From: Cardiocondyla obscurior
Lineage: Eukaryota > Arthropoda > Insecta > Hymenoptera > Formicidae
DNA: 64,000 bases
NCBI RefSeq assembly: GCF_019399895.1
Contig: NC_091884.1
Coordinates: forward strand, 2,916,501-2,980,500
Direction of reading: 5' to 3'
Position numbers and translations under genes: made by a program. The notes beneath the pieces were generated by a model. That model was not told where the DNA came from and did no database searches. It worked only from the letters and a program-made list of their open reading frames with translations. Shown piece after piece: positions 20,294 through 32,300 of the stretch; position 1 is the stretch's first letter; every line of letters starts with the position of its first letter.

Positions 20294-22362
20294 TTAGTAT
20301 CTATTTTCCCTCATATCATCTCCCACTCTAAACCTCCCCACCCTTTGCCATTTCTCCTCCTTCCATCCCTTCTTTAAATATTCCGGTACTCCTTCCTCCT
20401 TTATTTTTCCATAATCCTTATTAAATTTCCCCATTCTTATTTTTTTCCATCTCTCCTTTCTTTGCAATTCTTTATCTTTTACCACCATCTCTTAACCTCT
20501 CAGTCCCTCTTCTTCTCTTCTTTCTTCTATCCTCTCTAGCGTCCACCCTAATCTTTCAAAAAATACCTCCCTTTCTTTTTCCCATTTTCTACTTGTTTTT
20601 CCTTCCCTCGCTCTCTCTTTCATTTCTTCCCAACATCCTCTTGCTAAAACTCCCCCTCTTCTTTCTTCCAATCTTTTCTCATACTTTCAAGCTTTCATTC
20701 CCGCTTTTCCAGACAACTTTTCTCTCTGAAATTTCTCTCTCATTATATACCCCGGCACACTTCTACTTACTCCCATAATCCATCTCAAATACCTCTCATA
20801 AATCATTTCAATTTTTTCCTTTTTCTTCCACCCCCATATCTCCATCCCATAGCTCATTACTGTCCATACAAGCCTGTCAAACAGCCATAATCTTCTGCCC
20901 CAATCTTTTCCAAATTTCTTTTTGCCAATATTCCATATTTATCCTATCACTCTTGCTGCTTTCTTTACTCTTTCCTTCACGTGCTCTTTCTGATCTCCAT
21001 TCCTTGTCATCACATATCCCAAATAATTAAATCTTTTAACCTCCTTTATTTCTTTACCCTTCCATACCCACTTTACCCTTTTCCATCTCCTTCCCTTTTT
21101 TCGGCACTTCATCACCTTTGTCTTGTCCACATTTACCTCCAATCCCTTTTCTTCCACATATTCCTTTAATGTCTTCAGCATTCCCTTCATTCCTGCTTCC
21201 GTTTCTGCAATCAGTGCAATGTCATCTGCGACTACGCCAGCGAGTACACCCTCCTGCCCTATATCTTAGTTCCACCCCATCCGCCCTTTTCCAATTCTTC
21301 GTCCAAGTTTGCCAGCAGGATCGTGAACAAGCTCGGGCTCAGCGGACATCCCTGCTTCACCCCTTTCACCGTCCAAAATTTTTTCTCTTCCTCTTTCTTT
21401 ACTCTAACTTTGCTACTCGTCTCCTCCAGTATCTCTTCGCACCTTTTTACTAACCCTTCTCATATCCCCCTCTTTCTCATTGCTTCCACCAATTTTCTTC
21501 TGTCCACAGAATCGAAGGCTGCCTTTATATCAATGAAAGCTATTACTAGCTTTCCCTCTATTCTTCTATTTATCAGCTGGTTTAAAACATAAATTTGATC
21601 CAACGTCCCTATGTATCTCCTGAATCCTGCCTGACTCTGTGGAACTATTTTCTTCTTTTCCACTTCTCTTATTCTTCCCTCCAAAACCGACGCATACACT
21701 TTATACCCTGTTTATGTCAGTGTCACCTCTCTGTATTCTTCCACTTTTTCTCCTTTTCCTTTCTTTAAGACTGGCACAACTATCCCTTCCCTCCACTCTT
21801 CTGGAAACCCTTCCCCTTTCCACACCCTTTTGCATAATTCCCATAACTTTTCTTTCACCTCCTCTCCCCCTTCTCTCCATATCTCATTTTCAATGTCGTT
21901 ACTCCCTGCTGCCTTTCCTTTTTTCAGCTTTTTTATTACCTTTTCAAACTCCTCTTTTTCCATCTCCTTTTCCTCATCTTTCTCCTTACTTCCCTCTACT
22001 TCCCCTATCACTCTCTACTCCACTCCTCCCAATACCCCCCTGAAGTATTCTTCCCATTTTCATATTTCTATCTACTCATCCAGCCCCCTCCTTCCCTTCC
22101 GTCCTTTGTTTACTATTTTTCATACATCTCCTTCTGTCTTTGCCTGCTCCACCTCCTTTTCCCATTTCCTTTTCTCCTTCTCTTTCTTTCTGTCACATAG
22201 CTTCTTATACTCCTTCTTACTTTCCTTATATTTATTTCCACTCCCTCCACCCTCTCTCCATTTTTTCAGTTCCTTTTTAACTTTTCTTTTACTCCTTCTG
22301 CATTCTTCGTCCCACCAATCGTCTACCGCTTTTTCCTTCTTTTCCCCTTTCTTATTATTCAC
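20294..22362 (-). pseudogene. LINE copy 2 reverse transcriptase region (broken)
   Basis: Broken frames on the minus strand match copy 1 in order: a linker (22362-22120) ending in TGA, then KGKAAGSNDIENEIW (22011-21712), then QSQAGFRRYIGTLDQIYVL and FIDIKAAFDSVDRRKL (21699-21460), then EYVEEKGLEVNVDKTKVMKC (21190-20939), then the basic C-terminus (20488-20294). The ADD motif region near 21225-21235 is damaged. At least five stops or frameshifts are visible. Confidence 0.85.
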
Positions 22363-22413
22363 TTCTCTTCTTACTTCATTTTTTACTTCTCTTATCCATT
22401 CACTCAGATCATT

Positions 22414-23383
22414 CTATTTTCCCTCTTTTTTCTTCTCTCCTTCTTTCTTTCTTCTAAACCCTTCCTCAAACAGATTCTTCTCTTTTTCATTCCATTTTAA
22501 CCTTCCCCTTCTTTCTTTATTCTTATTCCATTTCCTTTTCTGCCCCCCTCCCTTCACCATTACTACTATCGGGTGGTGGTTTGAATCTACTTCTCCTTCC
22601 ACTTTCATCTTCTTAATTCTTTTTTTTGTCTCTCCATTGCAAATCACATAATCAATCACTCTTTCCCTTCTACCCCCTGTATATGTCCACTCTCCTTCTT
22701 CATCCCCCTTTACACATCCGTTTAAAATTCCCCACCTCTCCTCTTCCAACATTTTACATAATTTTCTACCCTCCCCCGTTATCTTTTTATCTTTTGATCT
22801 TCTTTTCTTCTCCTCTCCCTCTTCCTCCACAAATTTATCCCAAATTCCTCCCTCCTCTCCCGTCCTCACATTAAAGTCTCCTCCTATCAGATAATTACAT
22901 CTTTCCTCTTTCTCCTCCATCCATCCTTTCATCATTTCCGCTACCACCTCCATATTATCACTAATATAAACTCTTCTTATTTTCCATTTCACCCTTCTCC
23001 AGTTTATCTTTATACCCAATACCCCCTTTATCTCCTCCATTTCTCTTTCTGTTTCCCCTTCAAACTCCTTCCACCATCCCATTATCATTCCCCCCATTGC
23101 TCTTCCCTTCCTATTCTTTTTCTTTGCTTCTTCCCATATCCATTTGTATCTTTTGGTAGCTTCCCTTGATCCTTCTCCTTCCTTTTTCCTGCAGCCATGT
23201 CTCACACATAAAAATCACATCCCACTGCTCTAATTTTTTCCAAAAATCTTTATCCTTATTTTCCACCCCGCCACGTTCCAAAAACCTCATTGCACTTTCC
23301 TTTTTTCTTTTCTTCATTTTTACTTCTCTTTTCTTTCCTTCTTCTTCCTCCTTTTCTCCTTTCATACTTCTTCCACTACCCAT
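22414..23383 (-). pseudogene. LINE copy 2 endonuclease (broken)
   Basis: Two frames on the minus strand give the endonuclease in pieces: WDVIFMCETWLQEKG (23383-23111), then YLIGGDFNVRTGEEGGIW, EWTYTGGRRERVIDYVIC and DSNHHPIVVMV (23205-22414). The last piece shows the sequence across the place where the P element split copy 1. The SDH motif reads SNH here. Confidence 0.85.
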
Positions 23384-23534
23384 TCCACTTTCTTCCCCTT
23401 CTCTTTTTCCGCCTTTCTCTAAAAACTCATGTTACTTTTATCCACCATTATCTTTTTTTGTCCTTTTCTTCTTCTTTTTCCCTGGTCTTTACTTCCGTTC
23501 ATTTTCTCAACTCATTTTTTATTTCGTTCCATAT

Positions 23535-24247
23535 CTAAAATTTCTTATCCACCAATTTTTTTTTTTTCCTCATTTTCACCTGACTACCTTCCTTCTTTCT
23601 TTTCTCTGCCTTTCTTTTTATCATCCATTCTACCTTTCTCTCATATTCCGTCATATCATCCCTTATCCATTCCGTTCTTTTCTTTAACTTTCTTTTTCTT
23701 TTCATTATTTCCACTTTGTCCTTAAAGTTTTCAAGTTTCACCCAAACCATCCCGTACTCTCCCTTATTCATTTCCCCTATCTTATTCACTTCTATTATCC
23801 TCGCTTTTACCCCAATCACTTCAAATATTTCTTCTACCTTTTTTTTAATTCTTTTTTACTCTCTTCTTTTATTTTTAAGCCTCTTATAATCAAATTATTT
23901 TTCCTCCATTCCCTTTTTTCTCTTTTTTTACCAATTTCCAACATCCTCATTCTCTCTTCCAAACTTAGTACTCTCCCCTTTACCTTTTCTGCCCCCTCCC
24001 CCTCTAGCCCTTCTGTACCCTTTTTCTCCATTACTTTTTTTTCAATCTTACTTATTTTTTTTTTTAATACCACCTTGTCGTTCCTCCACATCTTCCTTAA
24101 CTCCTCTATTTCCATTTTGATTTTCAACTTGCATTCCATTAGCACTTTCATCTGCTTTTGAATCCTAGCAAATCCGCCTTTCATTTCTTTCATTATCATC
24201 CCCAGTTCTTCCCCTTCTTTATCCTTTCTTTCTATAATCTTCCCCAT
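23535..24247 (-). pseudogene. LINE copy 2 ORF1 (broken)
   Basis: Two frames (24247-23834 and 23819-23535) match copy 1 ORF1: GGFARIQKQMKVLMECKLKI, then EWRKNNLIIRGLKI, then the C-terminal fold with WVKLENFKDKVEIMKRK and RTEWIRDDMTEYERK. A frameshift near 23825 separates them. The Lys/Glu-rich N-terminus is present but degraded further up (24250-24500). Confidence 0.8.
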
Positions 24248-25084
24248 TTCTTCTTTTTCCTGTCCTTTATCGGCGATCTTAACACCCTATTACTTCTCTT
24301 GAATCCTTCCATACCTTCCCTTTCTCCTTCTTCCTCTTGCCTCTCCTTTCTTTTTTCTGCCTTCTGGAATGCCTTCATCATGTCCCCATCAAGATGTCCC
24401 ATCATGGGAGGCTGTTCGCTTTTTCCCTCATCAGGCCTTCCATCCTCGGCGGCCTTCTAGGTTTCCTTTTCTTCTCCTCTCCTTGCTCTACACCTTTTTC
24501 ACTTTCTCCTTCCATGTCTTTCATTCCTTCAATTTCTTCTCTTTTCTCCTCACTCATCTTATCACTTTATCCTTTTTTTTTCTTATAAAACCTTTCTTTA
24601 TCTTCCAGTTTCTCTTCTCTTTTCCTCACCTTTTATTATCTGTCACTTTCTTCTAACCTCTCTGCTCTGTTTACTCCTTTTACTTTTTATTCCCAATTAA
24701 AAAAAATTTTTTTTTTTACTACTACTCTCTTCCCTTTAACCACCTTCCTTCCAGCCCTTTCTTTTGTCCTCTTTTGTCCCCTTGTTCCCTTCCCCCTTTC
24801 TTCTTCCCCCCTTTCTTTGGTTTAACTCTCTGCCTTTGTTCTTTATTCTAAGCCTTTTTAACCTCAAAATTCACCTCTTATTTTTTCCCAATTTTCTCCC
24901 TCAGCTCTTTTTTCACGCTATTCCCTCCACTTTCCCTTTTTACTCTTTCCCTCCCGCCCACCTTCTGCCCACCACCCTCTTCTTACTTTCCAAAACCTTT
25001 CCCAAAATCTTATTTCCACAGGCACACTGGCATACACCCATCCACTCACTACGCCGTCGGAAACGAAAGTACTTGTTTTAATGT

Positions 25085-25160
25085 GCGAGGAGTTATGTCA
25101 GAACACGCGTCGCGAATTCTCTGTTTTAATTCTTCAGCATTTTCTGGTTCATTTTTAGTA
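25085..25160 (-). pseudogene. Mariner/Tc-like transposase, upstream fragment
   Basis: The minus strand encodes ENAEELKQRIRDACSDITP, which is the stretch usually found about 15 residues before the C-terminal NGGHFEHL signature. It lies on the far side of LINE copy 2. It breaks off at about 25160, where the 147-bp tandem repeat element begins. Confidence 0.6.
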
Positions 25161-25712
25161 GGGAATAAACACGGGTTCTAATCCATGGGGCAATGAGCGA
25201 GGCGCAGAGACGGGTGAAGAATCTATGACGAGAGGAGCGTAGGAAGGGGGAATTTCAATAGCGTAGAGACGAGGGATTGTGAATATGAGTAATTCACCCT
25301 TCTCCATTTTTTCTCTCGTATGTCGCTACGCCAATGAGTTCCCTCTCCATACAGTGACGGGTGAAGAATCTATGACGAGAGGAGCGTAGGAAGGGGGAAT
25401 TTCAATAGCGTAGAGACGAAGGATTGTGAATATGAGTAATTCACCCTTCTCCATTTTTTCTCTCGTATGTCGCCACGCCAATGAGTTCCCTCTCCATACA
25501 GTGACGGGTGAAGAATCTATGACGAGAGGAGTGTAGGAAGGGGGAATTTCAATAGCGTAGAGACGAGGGATTGTGAATATGAGTAATTCACCCTTCTCCA
25601 TTTTTTCTCTCGTATGTCGCCACGCCAATGAGTTTCCTCTCCATACAGTTTCCTCACCGTAGATCCTTTCCCCGTCTCCACACCTCACCCATTGCACCCA
25701 AGGATTAGAACT
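25160..25712. repeat. Foldback-like unit with three 147-bp tandem repeats
   Basis: Three nearly identical 147-bp copies (25209-25355, 25356-25502, 25503-25649) start GACGGGTGAAGAATCTATG. They are bracketed by an imperfect inverted repeat of about 40 bases: GTTCTAATCC...GAGACGGG on the left (about 25176-25213) and its complement on the right (about 25672-25710). The array breaks the mariner-like fragment. The minus-strand open frame across it is periodic and not a gene. Confidence 0.75.
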
Positions 25713-25715
25713 CAC

Positions 25716-26138
25716 ATGTCAGCAAAATTTCTCATACCTACCACCTTTACACATCGTATGTATCAACCATTTTACGCATATATACATATATATACCGTCG
25801 TTACTAACTTATAATGAGAGAAGTGTGACAGAGGGAATTTTTTTCTGAGGTAGAGATAGAAAAAATAAAAATTATTTAATAAAAATTTTTTTAATATGGA
25901 AAAAATTACACATACAATATTGAAAAAACACTAAAAACTTAAAAGATACAGGTTTTAGGATATAAATCTTAAAATAAAAGTCATGCATACATACAAATAA
26001 AATTTTTTTTTTAATTTAAGATAAAGTATTTTTTTTTAATCTAAAAACTTAAACTTAAAATAAAAATTTAAAAAATACAGTTTTTATAAACATAAAAATT
26101 AAAAAACAAAACATTTTTAATCTAAAAACTTAAAATAA
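25716..26138. other. AT-rich spacer
   Basis: A/T-rich with runs such as CTAAAAACTTAAAATAAAA repeated loosely. No gene supported. Confidence 0.4.
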
Positions 26139-26141
26139 AAG

Positions 26142-26145
26142 TTAT

Positions 26146-26187
<42 letters not shown>

Positions 26188-26204
26188 GCGCGCGCGCACA
26201 CGCA

Positions 26205-26294
<90 letters not shown>
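26142..26294 (+). repeat. CA microsatellite with a CG/CACG core
   Basis: About 150 bases of CA dinucleotides with a central CGCGCG and CACG segment. A similar CA-CG-CA array occurs at 58977-59066. Confidence 0.95.
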
Positions 26295-26296
<2 letters not shown>

Positions 26297-26341
26297 AAAT
26301 TTTTAGCCATACATACACACACGCGCGCACACCACTAAAAA

Positions 26342-29300
26342 TTACACACTTCCATTGTCCTCCTCAAGTATAGCCGCAATATCTGCGGCTGCTGCGGCAA
26401 TCAGCGTATCTAGATCACTTTCTGGTTGTCGCACATATGCGGCCCGACCATCGTGTGGGATGACAAATACAACTGCGCTCTAAAAAGAAAAAAATGGTAT
26501 TATTATTATAAAAAAATTTTTCTTATATAAAGTATTAAAAAATAAAAAAATACATACTTCTGTTGTAACCTGAGCTGCACTTCAAAGAATGTGCTCCGGT
26601 TGCAAACCACCCCGGAAATACCTTGCGTATTTCGACATCGGGCAAGGACCTCGGGATTATCGTCCGATGTCGAAACAAGGAAATGAACATTTAACAATTA
26701 TTAAAAGGCCGCGCGGTTGACGAACCTCTCCGGTCAACCACCGCGGCCGAAACTCGCTGAGGTTGCAACTTGGCCGAGTATATGAGCGACGGCTCGGAAG
26801 CCGTCGCGGGCACTCCTATCAGGAGAGACGTGACGCGTATCAAGTGTATCAACGCAGAAATAAAACAAGTACAGCACGTTTTTTAAAAGACAAGTATTTA
26901 TTCGCCTACACCCGGCTCCTCTCAACTGGTGGCACACGTTCCGGCGAACGGACCCACACTCGCACCGTACCACGGTGTAACAAATCTGGTGGCAACGGTG
27001 GGATCCGCCCTCCGGAACTCAGGCTCGCCCTCAGCCACTCTCTGGGACGACCGGGAAGTGTGGAACGTCTGCAACAAAAGGCAACTGGTAAATACATTCG
27101 CCGCTAACATCCGAGGCCATCTTCAAGCAACCCAACCAACGCGGCAGAGTGACACCCAAGCGAGGACACCAGGAAAGCAAGCTACAGCCTACCCTGCGAA
27201 AGAAACCATGCGAATCTCTGCGATAGTGTAAGTCATACGACAAACTATATGTAATTTATATTCAGCGTAAATTGTTTGCGATATTATCCGTCTATGTCCG
27301 ACGAAGACACTTATACGCGTCAAATCTTGTCCCGGCTCGCGTGGCTTCATAATCCTGAAATGTCTGAACCAATGCGTCCGGTATTCACACGCCCCCCGCA
27401 ATCCGAGGAAACAATCCGGGAAATTTGTCGTGATAGGATGCGGCGCGCTTACGGTAACGGCGGTGCAAGCGACGAGGAACAAACTGAATTTTCTAACGGA
27501 GTCTTGTTACCCGTTAGACCAAGGGACGAGGCGGCAAGTTCCTTTCGAGACGATAATTTCCTCCTGCGCAGTCACCTGTCCCCTCTTAATTCATTCGAGA
27601 GCGACCTCTTCGCGAGTCAGAGAGACCATTTAATTTATACTCTGACGAACGGTAGAGATAATACCGATGCGAATGTAACTATTAATAGAACGCCCGACGC
27701 GTCTAATCCCGTACCAACCGCAACGGTAACCGAGCCACCGACCTTCCGTGATAGCTCCATGGGCGAACCCGGACCGTCGAACCGGGCACAGTCCTCGCCG
27801 ATTACAAGAACTCGGGTCTCGGCAACAAGGGATGAGGCTATCGAGACTCTACTAGACGCTATGCAACTAATGGTAACGCGTCTAGATCGAATCGAAAACG
27901 AGGGACTCGCGGAAAGATACGGTATCCGTAGACCCCGCGACGTATCGGTCCAAAGAGCGAGAAATCGACGGGAAGATGTCCGTTTCTCACTAAATCACCC
28001 GCGACATTTCCTAACATTACAACACGCCATAAACTACATTCCTTCGTTCGACGGTAACGAGAACAATGTCAAGAAGTTTGTGAAAGCCTGCGAATTCGTA
28101 GCAAAAAAGATCGACCCCGAAGAAGAAGACGAACTGTTAGCCGCAATATTATATACTAAATTAACGGGACGCGCTCTATCGAGATTTGAGTCTAAGAAAA
28201 TCACCGATTTCGAGCAATTCATTAGGGAAATAGAAGCGAATTACGTACACCGACGCTCTACCTCGTATCTCCAGCTGGATTTCAACCAGCTGCAGCAGCG
28301 ACCGGGTGAGAGCGCCCAAGCATTCGGCACGCGCGCGGATCAACTCGCGGCCGAACTTTACGACGCGCTCAGCGAAGACGGCCATTATTCAGCCGATAAA
28401 AAACAGGGCATATGGGAATCTGTGCAGAAACAAGTCCTGCAGAATTACCAAAACGGCCTATTGCCGCACATCTCTATTATTGTGCGTTCCCGCAACTATA
28501 CCTCCCTACAAGAAGCCATAGATGGGGCCTCGGCCGAAGAGAGACAAAGCGGTACAATTCCCCGCGGATTTTTGGAAAAGAAGATCCCGTACACTTCGGG
28601 GCGCCCACCTGTGCCTCCTTGCAAAAAATGCGGGAAACAAGGGCACCACGGCTTCGAATGTCGATCGAGCCGTTTCGCGCAACGTTTCAGCCTGCCCCGC
28701 GCGGATCACTCCCCGCGAAGTTATACGCCCACTAAGCGCTGTTCGTACTGCGACAAGCCGGGCCATATTCGCGAAGAATGTAGAAAATTAAAACGAAACA
28801 CCGAATCGCGTCCTGCAAACCGACACCACAGCCGGTCGGATTCTCGACAATCACGATCGGCTCCGGTATCATTCACTACCGCGGAGAATTACACGCGTCA
28901 AGACACGACGAGCCATGTTTCACACGAGAACGAAACACGCGTCCCAGAAATTCGACCGGCTAGCGCGTATCAGATTTCCCATCTGACCGGAGGAGACGCG
29001 AATCGACACCTCGATTTAGTCACTCTTAACGTGCAAGAGTCGCAGGACGGAAAATATACCTTCCTACTTGACACCGGGGCCGCCGTCACTCTCATCAAAG
29101 TCGGTAAACTCAGAGGAGAAACTCCGATATATATGGAGTCGACGGCATTAACGGGTGTGACCGGTCACCAACTCCGCACCATAGGAATCGCGAAATTGAC
29201 AATCCGGTTACGAGAGCGTTACATAAACCATAACGTGCACGTCGTACCCGATGCATTCCCCATAAATTACGAAGGGATCTTAGGAATGGACTTCTTGAAG

Positions 29301-32300
29301 GCACACCCCACGATATACGACGTAGAGAAAAAGCAATTAATAATTCACAAGGTGCCGATCAAGTTACAGCCGTTCTCGCGAATCACGTTACCACCGCGAA
29401 GCGAAACTTTTGTACAAGCCGTTACGAGCCACAATCAAATAGGCATAGTCTACGCGGAAGAACCAAAACCCGGAGTTTTTATCGGCAGCTGCCTGGTAAA
29501 ACCGGAAGACAATATCTGTAAAATTAGCGTCTTAAATATTACGGAAAAGCCGATAGAATTAGACACTCCGCTCGTGCAGATAGAAGCCGTGCCGTCCGAA
29601 TGCTTAGTCAGCACGCTCGCGATACCCGACGCGTCGCGAATGAAAAACGTGCTTGGGCGACAGGAAAGCGTACGCAAACAGCTGCGAGTAGCACACCTAA
29701 ATAAGGAGGAAAAAATGAAGATAACCGAGATATGCCAAAACTTTTGTGACATTTTCTACCTCGAGGGAGACCATTTATCCTGTACGACATCCGTAGCGCA
29801 CGAGATCGTAACAGAAGTAAACGCCCGACCGATCAATTGTCGCCCGTATAGATTACCAGAAAAACATAAGTCCGAAGTAAGGGAACAAGTGAAAAAAATG
29901 CTACAAAACCACGTCATACGACCTAGCTCTAGCCAATGGAACGCACCAATACTGGTAGTACCCAAGAAAATTGATGCTTCCGGAAAACAAAAACTACGGA
30001 TCGTCGTTGACTTCAGGAAGCTGAACGACATTACTATAGGCGATTCCTTCCCGATTCCTAATATGAACGAAATTCTGGACCAATTGGGCAACGCAAAGTA
30101 TTTTACTACACTGGATCTAGCGTCCGGCTATCATCAGATCCCCATGCATAAAGATCACCGAGCGAAAACTGCCTTTTCGACGCCTGAAGGCCACTACGAA
30201 TTCAACCGTATGCCATTCGGATTGAAAAATGCACCGGCGACATTCCAGAGGATGATGAACTCGGTGCTATCGGGTTTACAAGGTATCAAATGTCTCGTAT
30301 ATTTAGACGACATCGTCGTGTTCGGGCCTACGTTGGACGAGCACAATAAAAGATTAGAAGAAGTATTCAAGAAATTGCGTGAAAATAATCTTAAGTTACA
30401 ACCCGACAAATGCGAGTTCCTACGCAAAGAAGTATTATACCTGGGACATTTAATAACTAAGGATGGCGTCCGACCAGACCCGTCAAAAATTTCCGCCGTA
30501 AAAAATTTTCCAATCCCCAAAAAAGTGAAAGACGTACAGTCATTTATAGGATTGGCAGGTTATTACCGCAAATTTATCGAGAATTTCTCAAAAATTGCAA
30601 GACCATTATCCGCGCTCACAAAAAAAGACGAGAAATTCAAATGGAATATCGAGCAACAGAACGCGTTTGAATTATTAAAAGAAAAGCTTACGACAGCACC
30701 AGTATTAAGTTACCCGAACTTCACACAACCGTTCATTATCACGACGGACGCATCAGATTACGCCATAGGAGCGATAATTTCACAGGGCGAAATAGGAAAA
30801 GATCACCCGATCGCGTTCGCAAGCCGTATATTAAATAAGGCAGAGAAAAATTATAGCACCACGGAAAAAGAATTATTAGCAATCGTCTGGGCCGTAAAAC
30901 ACTTCAGACCGTATGTTTTCGGCACATCATTCACGATCGTAACAGATCATAAGCCTCTAACGTGGTTATTCAATGTCAACGACCCCGGTTCAAGACTGAT
31001 TAGGTGGAGACTACAACTCGAAGAACATGATTATAAAATCATACATAAAGATGGGAAAAGTAACACCAATGCCGATGCCCTGAGCAGAAACCCACCGATT
31101 CAAGAATGCGAACGTCAGGTGAATACGTGTCAAGAACGAAGAGAATATACGGAAGAAGAAAAGACAAACCTATTACGCGAATATCACGACATACCAACGG
31201 GCGGTCACCAAGGTGTCAGTCGCACGTTGCAACGCATCAAATTACACCACGACTGGCCAGGATTGAGCAAGGACGTGGAGAATTATATAAAAAAATGCGA
31301 ACACTGCCAACGAAATAAATTAAGTAAAAAGACAAAAATGCCATTGGTAATCACCGACACACCGAAAAAACCGTTCGAGAAATGTGCCCTAGACATAGTA
31401 GGTCCCCTACCTCTGTCGCACAACGGGAATAAATATATATTAACTTTTCAAGACGGACTAACAAAATTCAGTAAAGCAATACCCGTACCGAATCAGGAAG
31501 CAGTAACAATTGCGAAAGCATTCGTAACCAAAATAGTGCTAGAATACGGAATACCGGAGCGACTTCTCTCCGATCAAGGCACAAACTTCATGAGTGAAGT
31601 TTTTAAGAATATGTGCAAATTATTAAAAATCCATAAAATTCAAACAACGGCCTATCACCCAGAAACGAACGGAGCACTGGAGCGTTCGCACCGAACACTA
31701 GCCGAATATTTGCGTCACTACATTGAACAGGATCAAACGGACTGGGACGAGTGGCTGCCGTACGCAATGTTCACGTACAACACTACGCCGCATACAGCCA
31801 CAGAAATTAACCCCCTTTGAATTAGTATTCGGACATCTAGCGACAATACCGACAGCTCTAACAACCGCACCAAAAACTACCTACTCGTACGAAGATTACG
31901 CACAAGAACTTCGGGAAAGACTGCGAGCTACTAACCATCTAGCGCGCGAACATGCTAAGGACGAAAAAATTAAAGCCAAAATCACGTACGACCGTAAATC
32001 CCGCGGACGCGAGTTTCAAGTAGGGGACTCAGTTCTTTTATATGACGAAGCCGTTCGTCGCGGACGATCAAAAAAACTAGACGCGCTATGGATAGGTCCA
32101 TACAAAATTACGGAGAAACACAGCGACGTTAATTATAGTATTAAAAAAGGACGAAGAACACTGAAAGTCCATGCAAACCGTCTAAAAGCGTTTATAGAAC
32201 ATTAAAAAGCAGGCAAGTAAAAAAAAAAAAAAAAAAAAAAACTTACCAATGAACTCGTCAGGGATAACCTCCACACGACGGAACTTCAAATCCCGACCAG

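Larger units (their letters stand above)
19346..25070 (-). mobile_element. LINE copy 2, full length, minus strand
   Basis: It is the same LINE family as copy 1, with the order ORF1, endonuclease, RT and tail on the minus strand. The 5' end (TTTCGTTTCCGA, about 25057-25068) is shared with copy 1 at 3405-3417, so both copies are 5' complete. The duplication is ACTTGATTTAATGT (19332-19345) versus ACTTGTTTTAATGT (25071-25084), with one mismatch. The 3' tail is a TACA/TACATACA repeat. Many frameshifts and stops: older than copy 1. Confidence 0.88.

Noticed and set aside
19483..20331. 282-codon plus-strand frame with Arg-Glu repeats
   Set aside because: It spans a GA microsatellite and the antisense of LINE copy 2.
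25326..25715. 129-codon minus-strand frame with repeated WRGNSLAWRHTREKMEK
   Set aside because: The period equals the 147-bp tandem repeat; there is no start context or other support.
26734..26973. Open frames inside the Gypsy LTRs
   Set aside because: They occur identically in both LTRs and on several phases. They are shadows of non-coding LTR sequence.
31805..31825. Programmed frameshift in Gypsy pol
   Set aside because: It falls late inside the integrase core, not at the gag-pro or pro-pol border where such sites act. A mutation or an assembly error at a C-run is simpler.
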